A stretch of DNA of 64,000 nt from assembly GCF_000835495.1 (NCBI RefSeq), contig NW_015622548.1, forward strand, positions 434,001 to 498,000. The letters run 5' to 3'. Made by a program: the position numbers and the translations under genes. Positions 47,114 through 58,731 of the stretch are shown piece after piece; the stretch's first letter is position 1, and each line of letters opens with the position of its first letter. The notes beneath the pieces were generated by a model that saw only the letters and a list, made by a program, of their open reading frames with translations, searched no databases and was not told the origin of the DNA. This DNA comes from Cladophialophora immunda. Lineage: Eukaryota > Ascomycota > Eurotiomycetes > Chaetothyriales > Herpotrichiellaceae.

Positions 47114-48402
47114 ATGAGTTCGGTCTCTGCCGGCAACGGATTGCTCTACGAGCCTTTAAAGAATTCTGGTTCGATTGGTTATCTTGAATATGTCGATGTG
47201 ACACCACTCATCGGTCGTGAATATCCCAAAGCCAAGCTCAAGGATATCTTGCTCGCCCCGAACTTCGAACAGCAGCTTCGTGATCTTGCAATCACCATTT
47301 GCGAGCGCGGAGTCGTCTTCTTTCGAGCACGCCAGGACGACTTGACAATCCAGGAACAGAAACGCATCACTGACCTTCTCGGGAAACTGACGAGGAGACC
47401 AACGGAAAACGGATTGCATGTTTTCCCGATCTTCAGGGATCCGAACTATCTCCCTATGGCCGATGGAGTGAAAGACGCCGAGATGTATAATACCCTCACC
47501 CTCGTCGTCGACTCTGCTGATACTTTTCGGAAGTTACATGATCAACACTGAAGCAGCAAAGAAGATGTACAAGCACATCCCAAACCCCAATCTCCATAAG
47601 TCTCCAGAGCCCAGAGATCTCGGGAGAGAATGGCACAGTGACTGTGCGGTTTTGTGTTCGGCATAATGCAAGTGGCGGCTAACCGAGTTCCACAGTGCTT
47701 TGGGAGAGAAACCCTGCAGACTTTAGCTTCCTGCGTATGGAATCGACTGCTCCGACGGGCGGCGACACCCTTTGGGTGAACATGTACGAAATGTTAGCAG
47801 AATCGATCACTGAACTTGCAGAACGAAAAGCTCATGCTGGAACAGATATGACCGCATTTCACCAAGCTTCAGGGGTTACCTGGAAACCTTGACCCAGACA
47901 TGCGGTCAACCAGTCTTGTCAAGAGCCAGCGAGGAAGGTGGCTATGAGATCATGGAGCCCCGTGGATCTCCTCTCAACGTCGGCAATACGTTTGTTCATA
48001 CCCATCCTTTGGTGCGAACGCACCCAGTCACGGGTTGGAAGGCTCTGTTTGCCGGAACCGGCATCCATTGCATGAAAATCAACGATGTATACGCCCACGA
48101 GGACGCACTCATCCGTGACTATATCACGAGACTGATCACGACCAACCACGACTGCATTGCAAGGATGCACTGGACCGAACAGGCTGTTGCAATTTGGAGC
48201 AATGAATGTACTATGCATGCCGCTACGGTAACGTGCCTGCCTCGACGGTTCTTCTGCGACGACTACTGACGGCGAACAGCCTGACAACCACTTGGTCCCT
48301 GGAAATCGAACAGCCAGCCGTTCCACTGGAATCGGCTTGATGCCTTACCTTGACCCGAATTCACGGACTAGACGTGAGACTCTGGGTCTAGGACTGAACT
48401 AA
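47114..48402 (+). CDS. TauD/TfdA-family 2-oxoglutarate-dependent dioxygenase
   Basis: Five exons: 47114-47484, 47534-47643, 47696-47792, 47846-48227 and 48280-48402; 360 residues. Fe(II)/2-oxoglutarate oxygenases of this family hydroxylate sulfonates, phenoxy acids or other small molecules. The iron-binding HxD is in REWHSDLLWERNPADF (His near 158, Asp near 160), and the distal histidine is in CTMHAAT (near 317). PRGSPLNVG, HPVTGWKALFAG and PYLDPNSRTRRETL are also family-typical. All four introns are 49-53 bases. The first uses an AAG acceptor and the third a GTTAGC donor, chosen because they restore INTEAAKKMYK and YEIYDRISPSF. The start is uncertain; 47114 has a good ACAATG context. It may serve the neighbouring cluster. 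Confidence 0.85.
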
Positions 48403-48705
48403 AGCTGAGGTAGTAGATAACAGACTGTGTTCTTCTGGGTGCCCTTCAGGAAGGACTAGCCCCACAGCGATGTGGCTTCTAACCATCCCAAACCACGTTT
48501 GTCGTCTTATTCCCGAGCCAGAGGTAGTTTGGCCCAGCCAGCAGCCCCATGAAATCCCTTGCTCCCATTGCGAATTAATTAACTAGCCGATCTTTGATGG
48601 ATGGGGCTCCCAGACCCTTCACGTCTTAAATGTGATTCCAGACCACGCCACCAGTATGAGAAGTGTATTCCACCGTTGACATAGTCGAAGTGCTCTACTA
48701 CAGTA
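48403..48705. promoter_or_regulatory. Promoter of the C2H2 regulator
   Basis: 303 bases between the dioxygenase stop and the regulator start on the same strand. No specific element recognised. Confidence 0.45.
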
Positions 48706-51021
48706 ATGGCCGGCGACTCGAGAATATCGCGTAGCTTCAAGTGTCCGAGCTGCCCTCAGCGGTTTGGCCGAGCTGAGCATCTCCGTCGCCACCAACGATC
48801 TCGCAAGTGTATTCCCTCGGTCTGCGGGTCTTGGGCTAAACGAAAGGGCAGACCGTGGTGAAAAGCCGTTCGCATGCCCGGCGTGTGGCATGTCCTCGGG
48901 ACGCAAGGACGTGATTCTGAGACACCAACGCACATCTCATCCGGCCTTGAACTTGGGGAATGAGGCTACGTCCGGAGGTCAGAGGTTCCATCAGGCCTTG
49001 CGGACCGAGCGAGCTCGTCACGACACCGTCAGGATTGATCTGAGGCTGACTTGCTACAAGACTTGCAGGGATCCGCTGCACCTTTAGTCCAGCAGAATGT
49101 CAATCGAACTTCGAGCCAACCCGAGGCCATCGGTGCGCAGGAAAGAGGCTTCAATGAAGATCCGCAACTAGCCGTGGAGACCCTGCTGCAGAGGACTGAC
49201 GATCTTTATCCCTGTGCTTCGGAGGAAGTCGAGGAGGCCCAAGGTATTCGAACTTGTTTGGCTCCAGACTCTGCATTGGCGCTTGAAGCCGACTGCCCAC
49301 GATCAGGATTGCCGGAAGGTCAGTCCGATGGTCTTGGGGGTGAGCATCTCAACTTGGATTTTCTGGAAGATTGGGTGTTTCCAGATCCCTCGCCTCCTTC
49401 ATCGCTCTGCCCGGAAGCAGCCACAGCGACCTTGGAGGATGACTTGCCAAACAGCCACCTGGCCCAATACCGACTTCAGGACCAGCGCAGCACCGCCCCG
49501 GCCTCGGACGAGCTGTTGGTTGTTGTCTCCGAAGCTGAGCTTGGTGCCGCTGAAGCCAACCTCGCGCTCTTGAGCGCAGGCCATGGACTGAACGACGTTT
49601 CTTTGCCGTCGCGCTACGCTGTCACGAGATACATTCGGGCCTACAGCCGCTTTTGCGACCCGCACGCCCCAATCGTGCCCCTGCAGACTTTCAATATCTC
49701 AACCGCTCATCCGATCCTCATTTTGGCGGTTCTCTCGCTGGGCGCCACATACTTGGACGAGGCGGACGTCAGTTCCGGCCTATTTTCTCTCGCCCAAAGA
49801 CTTCTGGCCAGATATGACGAGAACTTGGACATAGGAGAAGAGGACTGTCGACGGCATAGCGCATGGGAGCTGCCTGCCCGACTTCTCCTCTGCCTGTACG
49901 CAGCACTTGGTGGCAATGCTTCCATCAGGCGGCGTGCGAATCAATGGTTTGCCACCATCACAGACATTGTCCCGGACGTGGTGCGAGATATCAGCAAGAC
50001 GCCTGAAGAGTCGTGGACGCGGTGGCTGGAACAGCAGGCCACAATCCGCTGTGTCGCATGGTCCATCGTCACGGCGGCCATGCTGCAATCTCTCGAGGGA
50101 GGAGCGGTGTTCGACATTCGCATCAGCACCCTCGACGTCCCGCTCCCCGGGCCGACAGAAGAGTGGATGGCATCGCAAGCTGCGTGGTTGGCTAGAAAAC
50201 CCCCTACGCGCCCACAAACGACGCTGTGTCAAGCGGTCCACGATCTTCTGCACGGGAGACCGGTGTCGGAGCATGTTGGCTCGTTTGGGCTGTTGACGGT
50301 AATAGCTGCCTTGCAGCGTCGCGCCTGTTCGATAGACCTTCTACCGACCGGCCCTCGACCCAGCAGCATCTGTGACACCGTGACTTTGCTCGACAACGCT
50401 CTCAGACTCTGGGAGGATAGCTGGCGCATACACCAGCAAGACTCTCCAAGCAGAGCAGGGTTAGATCCAATCATGGTCGACGGACTAGCCATTCTCAACT
50501 CTGCTTATTACAACTTAGTCTGTGGGAACCAGATACGATGGATGAGACGGACGGTGCGGTCCCCACGTGCAAGTGTTTCACCCGTGGAATTCGCGACAAG
50601 CACGTTCGCTTTCGACCCGGCACTGCTCGAGCGAGAACTCGTTCGGGCGGTGCGGTCTCTGGGTCTCCGAGCCCGTCACGGGATCAAGCACATCAACCGA
50701 ATCGGCCAGCTGAGGTACGCGGCGTACCAGCAACTGTCCGGCGCAGAGGGGTGTTTCCTGTTTGCGTGGTATTCGCTTGGACGGAAGAGGGCTCAACCGG
50801 TCCTGATGCGGGAGTGCAACTTTCCCCTATTCCAACAAACAGTCAAGGAAACGGCCCACGAGCTCCGCGGGAGTGGCATTCACGGTTGCGACGACGTCAG
50901 CACCATCATGCGCGGCTACGAAGAACTATTGGGCGGAACCACCATATGGCCTGTATCGCGTACCCTGTTCGAGCAGTTTCAGACTGCTCGTAGGCTTTTG
51001 GAGGAATCCAACGCAGATTGA
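48706..51021 (+). CDS. C2H2 zinc-finger transcription factor with fungal-specific regulatory domain
   Basis: Exons 48706-48808, 48852-49027 and 49069-51021 give 743 residues. The second intron is uncertain: 48978-49060 also keeps the frame and gives 729 residues. Two C2H2 fingers are at the N-terminus: CPSCPQRFGRAEHLRRH and, after a 43-base intron, CPACGMSSGRKDVILRHQRT with its last histidine. A long region from about residue 270 matches the fungal_trans domain (PF04082): FCDPHAPIVPLQTF, then HPILILAVLSLGATYLDE. This combination is typical of regulators of catabolic and secondary-metabolism clusters. It lies between the dioxygenase and a P450, only 128 bases from the P450 stop, so it is the natural candidate regulator of this block. 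Confidence 0.82.
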
Positions 51022-51149
51022 CCAGGCGGGAAGGGGTGGGGGAGACTATTTGGGAGACGCTGCTTCTCAGGAGTTTTCCAATTCGTACTCTCGAACTCCC
51101 TACGCCGTGTTTCAATGCTGGCGCTTCAGCTCCTTTGACCGCCTCGGGT

Positions 51150-53076
51150 TTATCGGTTGTCCTGCAAATAATATGTGCTCATGCGGTACTTGGTCTGGCC
51201 GTCATACTGCGACAGGTCCTCGAGCGCGTGGCGGCCTTCGCGCATGATGGTCTCTTTGATTTCTGGCGTTCTCGGTGTGATGCGGCACTCAAAGGGCTCT
51301 GGACGGATGTTCGACCCATTCCTGCCGAACGATGTCAGTTAAAGGTGGGCCAAAAGCACGGCCGAGTAAAACAATAAGCCCTTACGTGTACTTGAAAATG
51401 TCCACGGGAATCTCCACGCCTTTGTCGTCCAGCGCTTTCTGGATATTGAAGCCCCATAGCATCCTTGCGACATTCAGGAACGTGCCTTGCTCGGCAAGCC
51501 CTTGGCCGCTGCAGACCCTCCTCCCCCAGCCAAACGTCATGTAACCCTTCTGATTCGGAAAGGGGCGATGGAGCGGATGACTCTCAAAGAACCGCTCGGG
51601 GCAGAACCGATCGGGTTCCGGAAAGTCCTTTTCGTTTCGGTGAATGGCCCAGACATTACCTTGGACCCAGGTGTTTTTTGGAATATACCAGCCCTGCAAA
51701 AGTGGTGAGAACAGAAAAGAGGGAGGGGGGGGGGAGCATCAAAAGGCCCTTTTCGAAGGGAGAAATATCTTCTGAGAAACCCTTACCTTATAGACATCGT
51801 CTCGGATAGGCGCGTGAGCTTGGCCGCCGACAATGGCAACCGAACGCCACCGGAAAACCTCCTTGACAAAAGCGCGTATATAAGGGAGGTCATCGCGATC
51901 ATTCAGGCCCGGGCTCCGGTGAGGGCCGACCACACGGTCGAGCTCGTCCCAGGCCTTTGGGAGGACTTCTGGAAAGGCGCAACAGGCGAGAACGAACGTG
52001 ACGAGGGTCGAAGACGACGTATCGCTTCCGGCGCCGAAGAGGTTCCCACTCAGCGAAGCAATCTCGGTGTCGTTGAGGTTGTACCTCCGAGCTTCCTCGA
52101 AAATTCTCTTTGCGTAACAGTTCCCATGATTCTCTTTGCTGGCCGCTTCATCCGCTAACGCATAGTAAAAGGACTTACCGCGGCCTTTCCCACCTCCCAG
52201 GCCGTGCTTCCACGGGGCCATCCAGTTCGGAAACTTTGCGAGGACTAGAGTAATAACTGCTTAGTCTTGACACTTTTTCGTCATTTTCTGGTTGACATCT
52301 TACCTGGAAAAGTTTCCATAAGTAGAGGGAAGGTCTTTCCTGGCACGTTGAGGTCGGCCGCTTTCTGCATGACGGCAATCACCTCAGTGATAATAGGGTC
52401 GGCTTGACTGGTGATGCGTCGATTGAATCCAATGATACTGACGACGGACGCTGCGTAACGTTCAAAGTGCCGAACAAAGGCGCCAGGGTTTCCAAGCATA
52501 TCCATGGCGACGACCTTGCTCTCGTTGTTCTGGAACCCGCTGTAGCTCTGGACGTGCTGCAGGCCCACGCCCATATGGGTCAACTTTCGATGCAGTCGCC
52601 ATCGGTCGCCGTAGTACATGGTCACAATGTTGTCTTGGCCCAGGCCCAGTTCGCCAAACACAATCATCCGCGGTCTCGACGAGTAGACTGCGGCCCTCTT
52701 GTCCAGTAACTCTGCAGCAGCCCCGGCGTCACAAATCCAGACGGTCGGGTTGCGGCCGATCCAATAAGTGACAATGGGGGTCTTGTAGCGTTTGGAGAGT
52801 TCTTCGATGTAGACCCACGGCTTCGTGTCGGGGAGCTGAAAAGTATTCCCGATGACCGGCCATGGAAAGGGCCCAGGTGGCTGAAAGATATCAATGAAGA
52901 CATTTGCGGGAGAGGGAAGGGGAGGTGGGGAGATTGAAAGAAAAGCGTACCATTTTCTTTCGCAAGAGGAGTATTCGGGCGTAGTCGGTCACTAGAACAA
53001 CAAGGCAACATATGGCTAGCATCACGGCGAGCTTGCTGGCGCTAGGTGTCCAGTCGACACGCACCATTGCCCCCAT
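51150..53076 (-). CDS. Cytochrome P450 monooxygenase 1
   Basis: Five exons: 52951-53076, 52304-52880, 51787-52244, 51386-51693 and 51150-51321; 546 residues. The N-terminal membrane anchor (KLAVMLAICCLVVLVTDYA) is followed by the hinge PPGPFPWPVIGN. The I-helix oxygen-activation motif is GAGSDTSSS, the ExxR is in KEVFRWR, the PERF region is FCPERF, and the haem-binding loop FGWGRRVCSG carries the axial cysteine. The overall pattern resembles the OrdA (O-methylsterigmatocystin oxidoreductase) group of fungal P450s. An ATG three codons downstream (53067) is an alternative start. It converges with the regulator gene. Confidence 0.9.
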
Positions 53077-53835
53077 GGTTGCTCTCACACAAGATTGAGG
53101 ACCCCAATTTTCCAGCATTGAAGAAACGAAAATCTCGCTCCACCACTGCGGCCGGGTAGATTGAGGGTGGACTGCAGAAATGCTTTGAGTTACTATATAG
53201 AACAGGTAGAAGAAGGCTGCACTCCTTTGGTCTAGTTGCCCCGCCGCCCCCGCCTCCACCACCTCCACCCCCACCACCCCTGCTTTAGTAAGTATCAACT
53301 AGATCGTGTTTAACTACTGTGGTATTGTTAGATGATGGGACCGGACTTGCGATATATACCGGGTACAACTGGTACAAACTACCCCTGAGGTCTGCCATAG
53401 ATCCTACACTCACAAGTATTGTCCTCAGAAGTCTCGTGAATAGCGACTCTCGGTCGCGCTCTGGCCCATTGAGGGCTTAATCTCGATTATTTGGCTGTCC
53501 GAAAGTATCCCAGCTTCAACCCCCATGACCCGCAGAAGCACTTGGTAATTCTTCAGAGAGTTGTGGTGCGATGGTGCCATTCATTCCCAGGAATTGATTG
53601 CGCTTCGTTGGTTTGAGAGAGAGACCTAACACCGCCACAGCACTGCCGGCACCGTGTGCATGGCGCAGTCCCTACTAGATCCTGCTAAGCCTTGCGTCTC
53701 ATAGCTAACAGCACTGGCCAACCCGGCTACAGCAACAACAAACCACCTCAGCAGCAATCCCAATCAAATCAGCCACTCGTCTCCCTTGCCGGGGTAACAG
53801 CTGCTCTTCCTGCGGTCGAAGGCACCTGTGGGTGC
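53077..53835. other. Spacer upstream of P450 1
   Basis: 759 bases including the P450 promoter and the 3' flank of the Cys-rich gene. A CCxCC/CCACC-rich pyrimidine tract at about 53238-53282 is the only notable structure. Confidence 0.5.
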
Positions 53836-55099
53836 CTACAGAGTATCTGTTGCTGAGCTCGTTGTGGTGGTCAAGGTGAGAAGTACAGTACTTGTTGCTG
53901 AGCTCACTGTGGTGGTCTGCAAAGTAGTTTCTGTTGAGTTCTTTGTGGTGGTCGGCGTAGTACTGGGTGAAACAGGTGCAGCCTCACCGCAGTACTTGGA
54001 GCTGAGAGACTCGCCTGCCGTGAATGAGCTGCCCGTATCTCCACATATGGTGGTCTTGCATCTGTACGGAAAGAATGACAAGTTAGGCAGGTTATATACT
54101 GATGAAGACCATCAGAGAGGGAGGCAGAGAAGCGGGGGACCATAGCACAGTCAGAGACTTACGCAAGATCAGCTTTGGCATACGAGCACTCGCATGAAGA
54201 AATTACCGCCGATTCCGTCAAGGTTGTCGAGCATGGCTGGATTGTGCTCAAGCAGCTCAAGTAGGATCTAATGGACAGAGTAATAAATTAGCCACAGCCA
54301 TCGTTTTCTACCTGAGACAGATCGTCTCTGCGGCGCTCTTACTGGAGTCCCGAGCCACTATTGTCACAATCTACTGTGGCAGTAACATTCGCACTCGGTG
54401 TAGGAGCAGTTTGACCTAGATGCACCCCACATTTTCCTGCCTGTGCACTGTACAATCAGCTTCAAATTCAACAAGGGTGCGGATACTTTTGCCTGTTCCT
54501 AAACAGCTTGACATCGACTTACCTTCACATAGCCCTTGTAAAAGTGCAGTGGATCGTTGGTGCATGTCCCGCCCAGGCCGCTCGCTTGATAGCCCTCTCG
54601 ACAGCAAGTATATTGAGTTGTGCTTGCGCACGTATCTTGAGGGAAGTCTGCTATATTGACCCAGAGTTGCAATGATGGGTCGACACAGGTAGGGCCTAGG
54701 AGGGAAGTAAGTATCATGAGAAATTCTCTTCGGCAATACGTCGTCATGCCATGGCTCAACTTACAGCTTGTCAAGGGAGCCGTGCAATCGGTCTGGAAAA
54801 CTAGAGACCATGTCAGCAATCTCAGATCACTATGAAGTCCAAAGACACACGGGGGACTACCTACACTCATCCGCACAACAAAACGTGGTGCACAGGTCTT
54901 CATTGAAGTGGTCAATTGGATATGCGGTTGGACAGCAGTGTGAATTGCCGACATATCCTTCAGGACAACTGCTGTCGCCCACTGCGTCAGGATAAACTCC
55001 GACATAGTCGATGCCTAATCCAACGCCTGGGATGGAACACCAGACTGGTCTGCATAACAATGGAAAAACAAAAAGGATAGCAACAATGAGGATGGCCAT
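53836..55099 (-). CDS. Secreted protein with 22 cysteines and Thr/Ser-rich tail
   Basis: Six exons: 54865-55099, 54765-54800, 54523-54695, 54343-54440, 54163-54267 and 53836-54061; 290 residues. A signal peptide (MAILIVAILFVFPLLCRPVW) starts the protein. The mature part has 22 cysteines, including repeated CC pairs (NSHCCPT, TTFCCAD, YTCCREG) and a later CSTTL...CECSYAKADLACKTTIC segment resembling fungal extracellular Cys-rich modules. The last 60 residues are Thr/Ser-rich, like an O-glycosylated stalk, and end without an obvious GPI hydrophobic tail. Every intron is 56-101 bases; all joins keep the Cys-rich frame. I recognise no named family. Candidate cell-wall or effector-type protein. 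Confidence 0.75.
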
Positions 55100-56541
55100 T
55101 GTGGCGATCGAGACTACCCCAGACTGTTCAGGCGTACACTAGCTGAATCGATATCCGGTAAGGAAATGATTTGTTTTGTAAGTGACGCAAGAACGAATAT
55201 CGACAGTGTCTGCGCGATGAGATCTGCCTCCCTCTAAGTCTTGCGTTGGGCACACTCATTCCGCAAGTGCGAGAATAGTTCCAGAGTTCGGCCATAAGTA
55301 TCTTCCGCACAGCAACTTCACCGTTCTCGTGTATGCATGGGGCCGCCATCCCAAGATGTGTATCGCCGCCACTGATGCTGCTGGGCTGGTCAAACACGAA
55401 AGTCATTGGGAGTATCTGAAGATTTCGGCATCATAAGATCGATGCACCAGCGGGTAGACTTTGCAAAGGCTGAAATTTAGCACCCATGGTAAGCAAAAGG
55501 GATTTTGCAACACGAATGTCTGGAACCAAGGCGAACTCGTGTCTCTGCCGTCCTAGGTAAAACCAGTAAACTCAAAACCTATTACTGGTTGTCCCTGCAG
55601 GCTATTTCATCGCTGGAACTTCGTCGCGAAGAACAAAACTCCTTGAGTATGTTGTCTGGACATGGCAAGCAGTCTGCCTTGTCTGGGTCTGCAGAAGTTG
55701 TCAGACTGCTGTGATATCAAGAGCAACAGAAGCACACGCTGTCTTCAGACTTTGTGCAGCCTTCGACGATTCTGTCTCACAGTGGATCGGACAACACAAG
55801 GCATTCCCTTGTTCAACAACTTCTTTGTATCAATTAACCTGAATTGTTCAAAGATGATGGTTCTCATTGGAAAACAGCAAATTCAAATTCCCATAGCGGA
55901 TGTAGACTGCCATGTGTCAATTTCGACATCATCGTAGATTGCGGTCTGTCGTGTTAGAGTACGGCTTAAAACCCGAAGGGGTCCATCTCGTCTAATTCGT
56001 GTTCTGCTTTCAGCCTTTCTAGCTCCTTGTAGTGAGACGATCCCGCTTCCCAAGCTTCGGGTGCTAAGAATATCGAAGCTTTTGCTTAACTAAGTCCTAG
56101 GCCAACATTGGTTCATTGAAATATATGTCTGCCGACCTGCAAGCATAACCGAGCCCTTGAGGCCCGATTGGAACCCTTACCGCTCCATGTGATGCCGAGA
56201 ATAAATTAACCCCTCAGAAAAAGAGAGGGCTAAACCTCATGTTACTGCAGTGGTCCATTGTGGTTCGATAGGAACATAGGCCTGTCTGATCCACCCGAAG
56301 CTATTGCCCTTCATCACCTTTGCGGAGGAGACTCGCCCTCTCAAGCATTTCGCCCCAAAGATAGCCAGTCGAAGATAGGGCAAGCTCGCTCGGATTGCCA
56401 ATGTGGACCTTCCACAGGGCGGCATCAACTTCGCGCCGGAAGGAGAGAGTTGGGTGTCATCTGCTCTCAGCCCTTGACCCTGAGCCTCACCAGGGTCTCT
56501 TCCAGAAGAGAGACCCTATATCGTGTAAAAGCCCACACGGA
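55100..56541. other. 1.4 kb without a recognised gene in the accessory block
   Basis: Between the start of the Cys-rich gene and the stop of P450 2. Several small frames on both strands; none shows a recognisable domain, splice-consistent extension or strong codon bias. It could hold degraded sequence, but I see no transposon termini or repeats. Confidence 0.45.
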
Positions 56542-58227
56542 TTAGCTTTCCAGTTCGCTCACCCTGACAAGCATGCCTTTCTGCACGAACAACCCGTAAT
56601 TCGTGTTCTTCTTGATCGGATTCACGGGATCAACCAAGCTCCAATCGAACCTCCGGATCGTCTCGAAGAAAATTTTGTTCAGCTCCAACCGTGCAATGTT
56701 CTCGCCCATGCACCGAAACCTGCCATTGCCGAAGACGAGGTGGTGTGCCTCTTCCATGACTGCTAAGCGCTCAGGAGAAGCCTCGAGCCAGCGCTCAGGT
56801 CGGAAGATCTCGGCGTCTGCGCCGTACACTTCTGTGTTGTGGCGGTGCATGTTCCAGGCGCAAAAGGCGACCTCGGTGCCGGGAGGAAGGTAAACGCCAT
56901 TGTGTGTATCACCTTGGGCGCCGACAACTCGAGGGAGTAAGCCGGCTGCAGCTGGGTGCTGCCGCAGAGCCTCCTTGATGCAAGCTTGCAGGTACGGTAG
57001 TCTTAGCGCTTGAGAGTAGGAGATGATCTTGCCCATGGGTATATCGGTTGCCGCTGCCTCCGCTTGGAGCTTTCGGTAAACATGCGGGTTCGACAAGACT
57101 GAGAGAAAGCCAGTACGAACGATGGTCGCCGTTGTGTCGGAGCCTGCCAGAAGCTGGAACAGCGACTCGTCCGAGATCTCGAGTTCTGACAAGCCATGGT
57201 TCTTGAACGAAGTGACCATGTCGTAGCGTCCTGCCTTCTCTCCGGAGAAACGGCCAGCTATGATCTGCCGGGCAACCCTATAAAATGTGTTAGTCTCGCT
57301 TGTTTGCTGGATGGCTTTCGATGACCCACGCTTTGACCTTGCCTAACCCGGTCTTCTCTTTTGGTGAAGGCACAAGATTGGCCTGGACTGTGGGGATCCT
57401 CGCGATGGCGGACAGCAGCGGCACTGCTGAAAAGACGTTCATGATGGGAAAATTGTCCTCCATGGACTTCACATAGGTGTATTTGTCGGTGTCGTCAGAG
57501 ACAAACCCGAATGCTTCTCCGAGGGACAGATATGTGATCACGTCCAGGGTGAAGTATTGTGCCAGCTGAGCCCAGTCCAGCGGCCTGATGTTAGACCCCA
57601 CCGAGAGGTATTTCCGCTTGATCAAGTGTATGACATCCATGACCATCTGGTCGATACTGGGCTCACATTCCGGGTTATCCTTGCCCGAGTACTGTTGCCT
57701 TGGTCAATAATTTGACCCGATACACACATTGAAACTTGGAGACTCACCCCAGGAGAAAGCTTTGCACGCATCAGAGAGTGTTTCTCGTCATTGAGCTCGG
57801 TGAAAAGGTTCTCTCGCTCAGCGTCCATCTTGAACGCCTTGTACCACGGGCCCCGGGAGTAGTCATTGATCCTGTGCGCATTTGCTTTCCGGTACAGTTC
57901 TAGATCCGAGGTCACCACCATGTACGGGCTGATTCTAGCAATAGTTCCTGGATTGGACTTGTTAGCCCAACTCTCCCTTGCCAGATGTAGACTTTTCATA
58001 CCATAACGATCGCACGCATGTTTCAGGGTCAGATGCCCTTCCCCCGAGATTGCAGCTTTGATCCACCACCAGTTTGTGAAGGCGGCCAGCGGTGGGCCAG
58101 GAATATGTCGGAGTCTGTTGTATGCGGTGAGGGTCGAGATGACGAACCAACCCAGCCAGGTGGCGGCGAATAGGGCGAGGATCTCGGTAAAGCTGACATG
58201 CAGCGACCCAGTGACCTGCTCGAGCAT
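56542..58227 (-). CDS. Cytochrome P450 monooxygenase 2 (pisatin-demethylase-like group)
   Basis: Four exons: 58002-58227, 57748-57947, 57330-57691 and 56542-57277; 507 residues. The N-terminal anchor (EILALFAATWLGWFVISTL) leads to RHIPGPPLAAFTNWWW. Then come YGTIARISPYMVV (spliced), WYKAFKMDAERENLF, the I-helix LLAGSDTTAT, ExxR KEALRQHP, FRPERW and the haem loop FGNGRFRCMGENIAR. The sequence style matches the large fungal pisatin-demethylase/benzoate-hydroxylase-like P450 assemblage; the substrate is unknown. The third intron needs the donor GTGGGT to restore KVKAVARQIIAGRFSG. It is divergent from the methyltransferase pseudogene. Confidence 0.9.
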
Positions 58228-58731
58228 CTCAGGCGTAGCTCCACCAATGTTTCCACAAGTGCCAAATTCGAGTGAAAGCTGTCAGAGAGAAATGGGACTG
58301 CAATGCTGCCTCGAGAGGCTGAGTTGACTGCGGACTAGCAGGGTCGGCGGTGATGTGTAAAGCTTGAGACGCAACTGGGCAGAAGTTCGGCGGTAGAGAG
58401 AGGGGAAATCATTTCCATGTAATCAGTGTGTATGTCGCTAGCAGTGGTTATCGAGATGCATGTGCCTTTCGCAAATGCATGTGCTGGCAGGTCGTTGGCG
58501 TGGGATCCAGGCGCTTCCGGGGATGCAACTGGACGATTCCTAGCTCGCGTTGACCACATGGCTTCGGCTACTTGCCGTTGAAGTTCTTTGGCTAGATGGT
58601 GTTTCCATCATTCTGAGGCATCTGTAAAAGTAGGACCCTGGTAAATCTGCGTAGGTAACTGACGAAAGGTACAGCGAATACACTACCGACAAACCCAGCG
58701 TATGACATACTCTAGCTAACGATGGCGGCAG
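58228..58731. promoter_or_regulatory. Divergent region between P450 2 and methyltransferase remnant
   Basis: About 500 bases. The N-terminal exon of the methyltransferase should lie here, but ATG-initiated frames run into stops within a few codons. Presumably holds the P450 promoter. Confidence 0.45.

Noticed and set aside
47793..47891. Possible frameshift making the dioxygenase a pseudogene
   Set aside because: At first the frame seemed broken by a stop at 47890. An intron at 47793-47845 restores the conserved YEIYDRISPSF segment, so the gene appears intact.
53828..54145. Plus-strand frame, Val-rich
   Set aside because: Antisense of the Thr-rich tail of the secreted Cys-rich protein; ACC/ACA repeats read as valine on the other strand.
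55100..56541. Hidden gene or transposon relic in the accessory block
   Set aside because: No domain, inverted terminal repeat, target-site duplication or splice-joinable frames could be identified.
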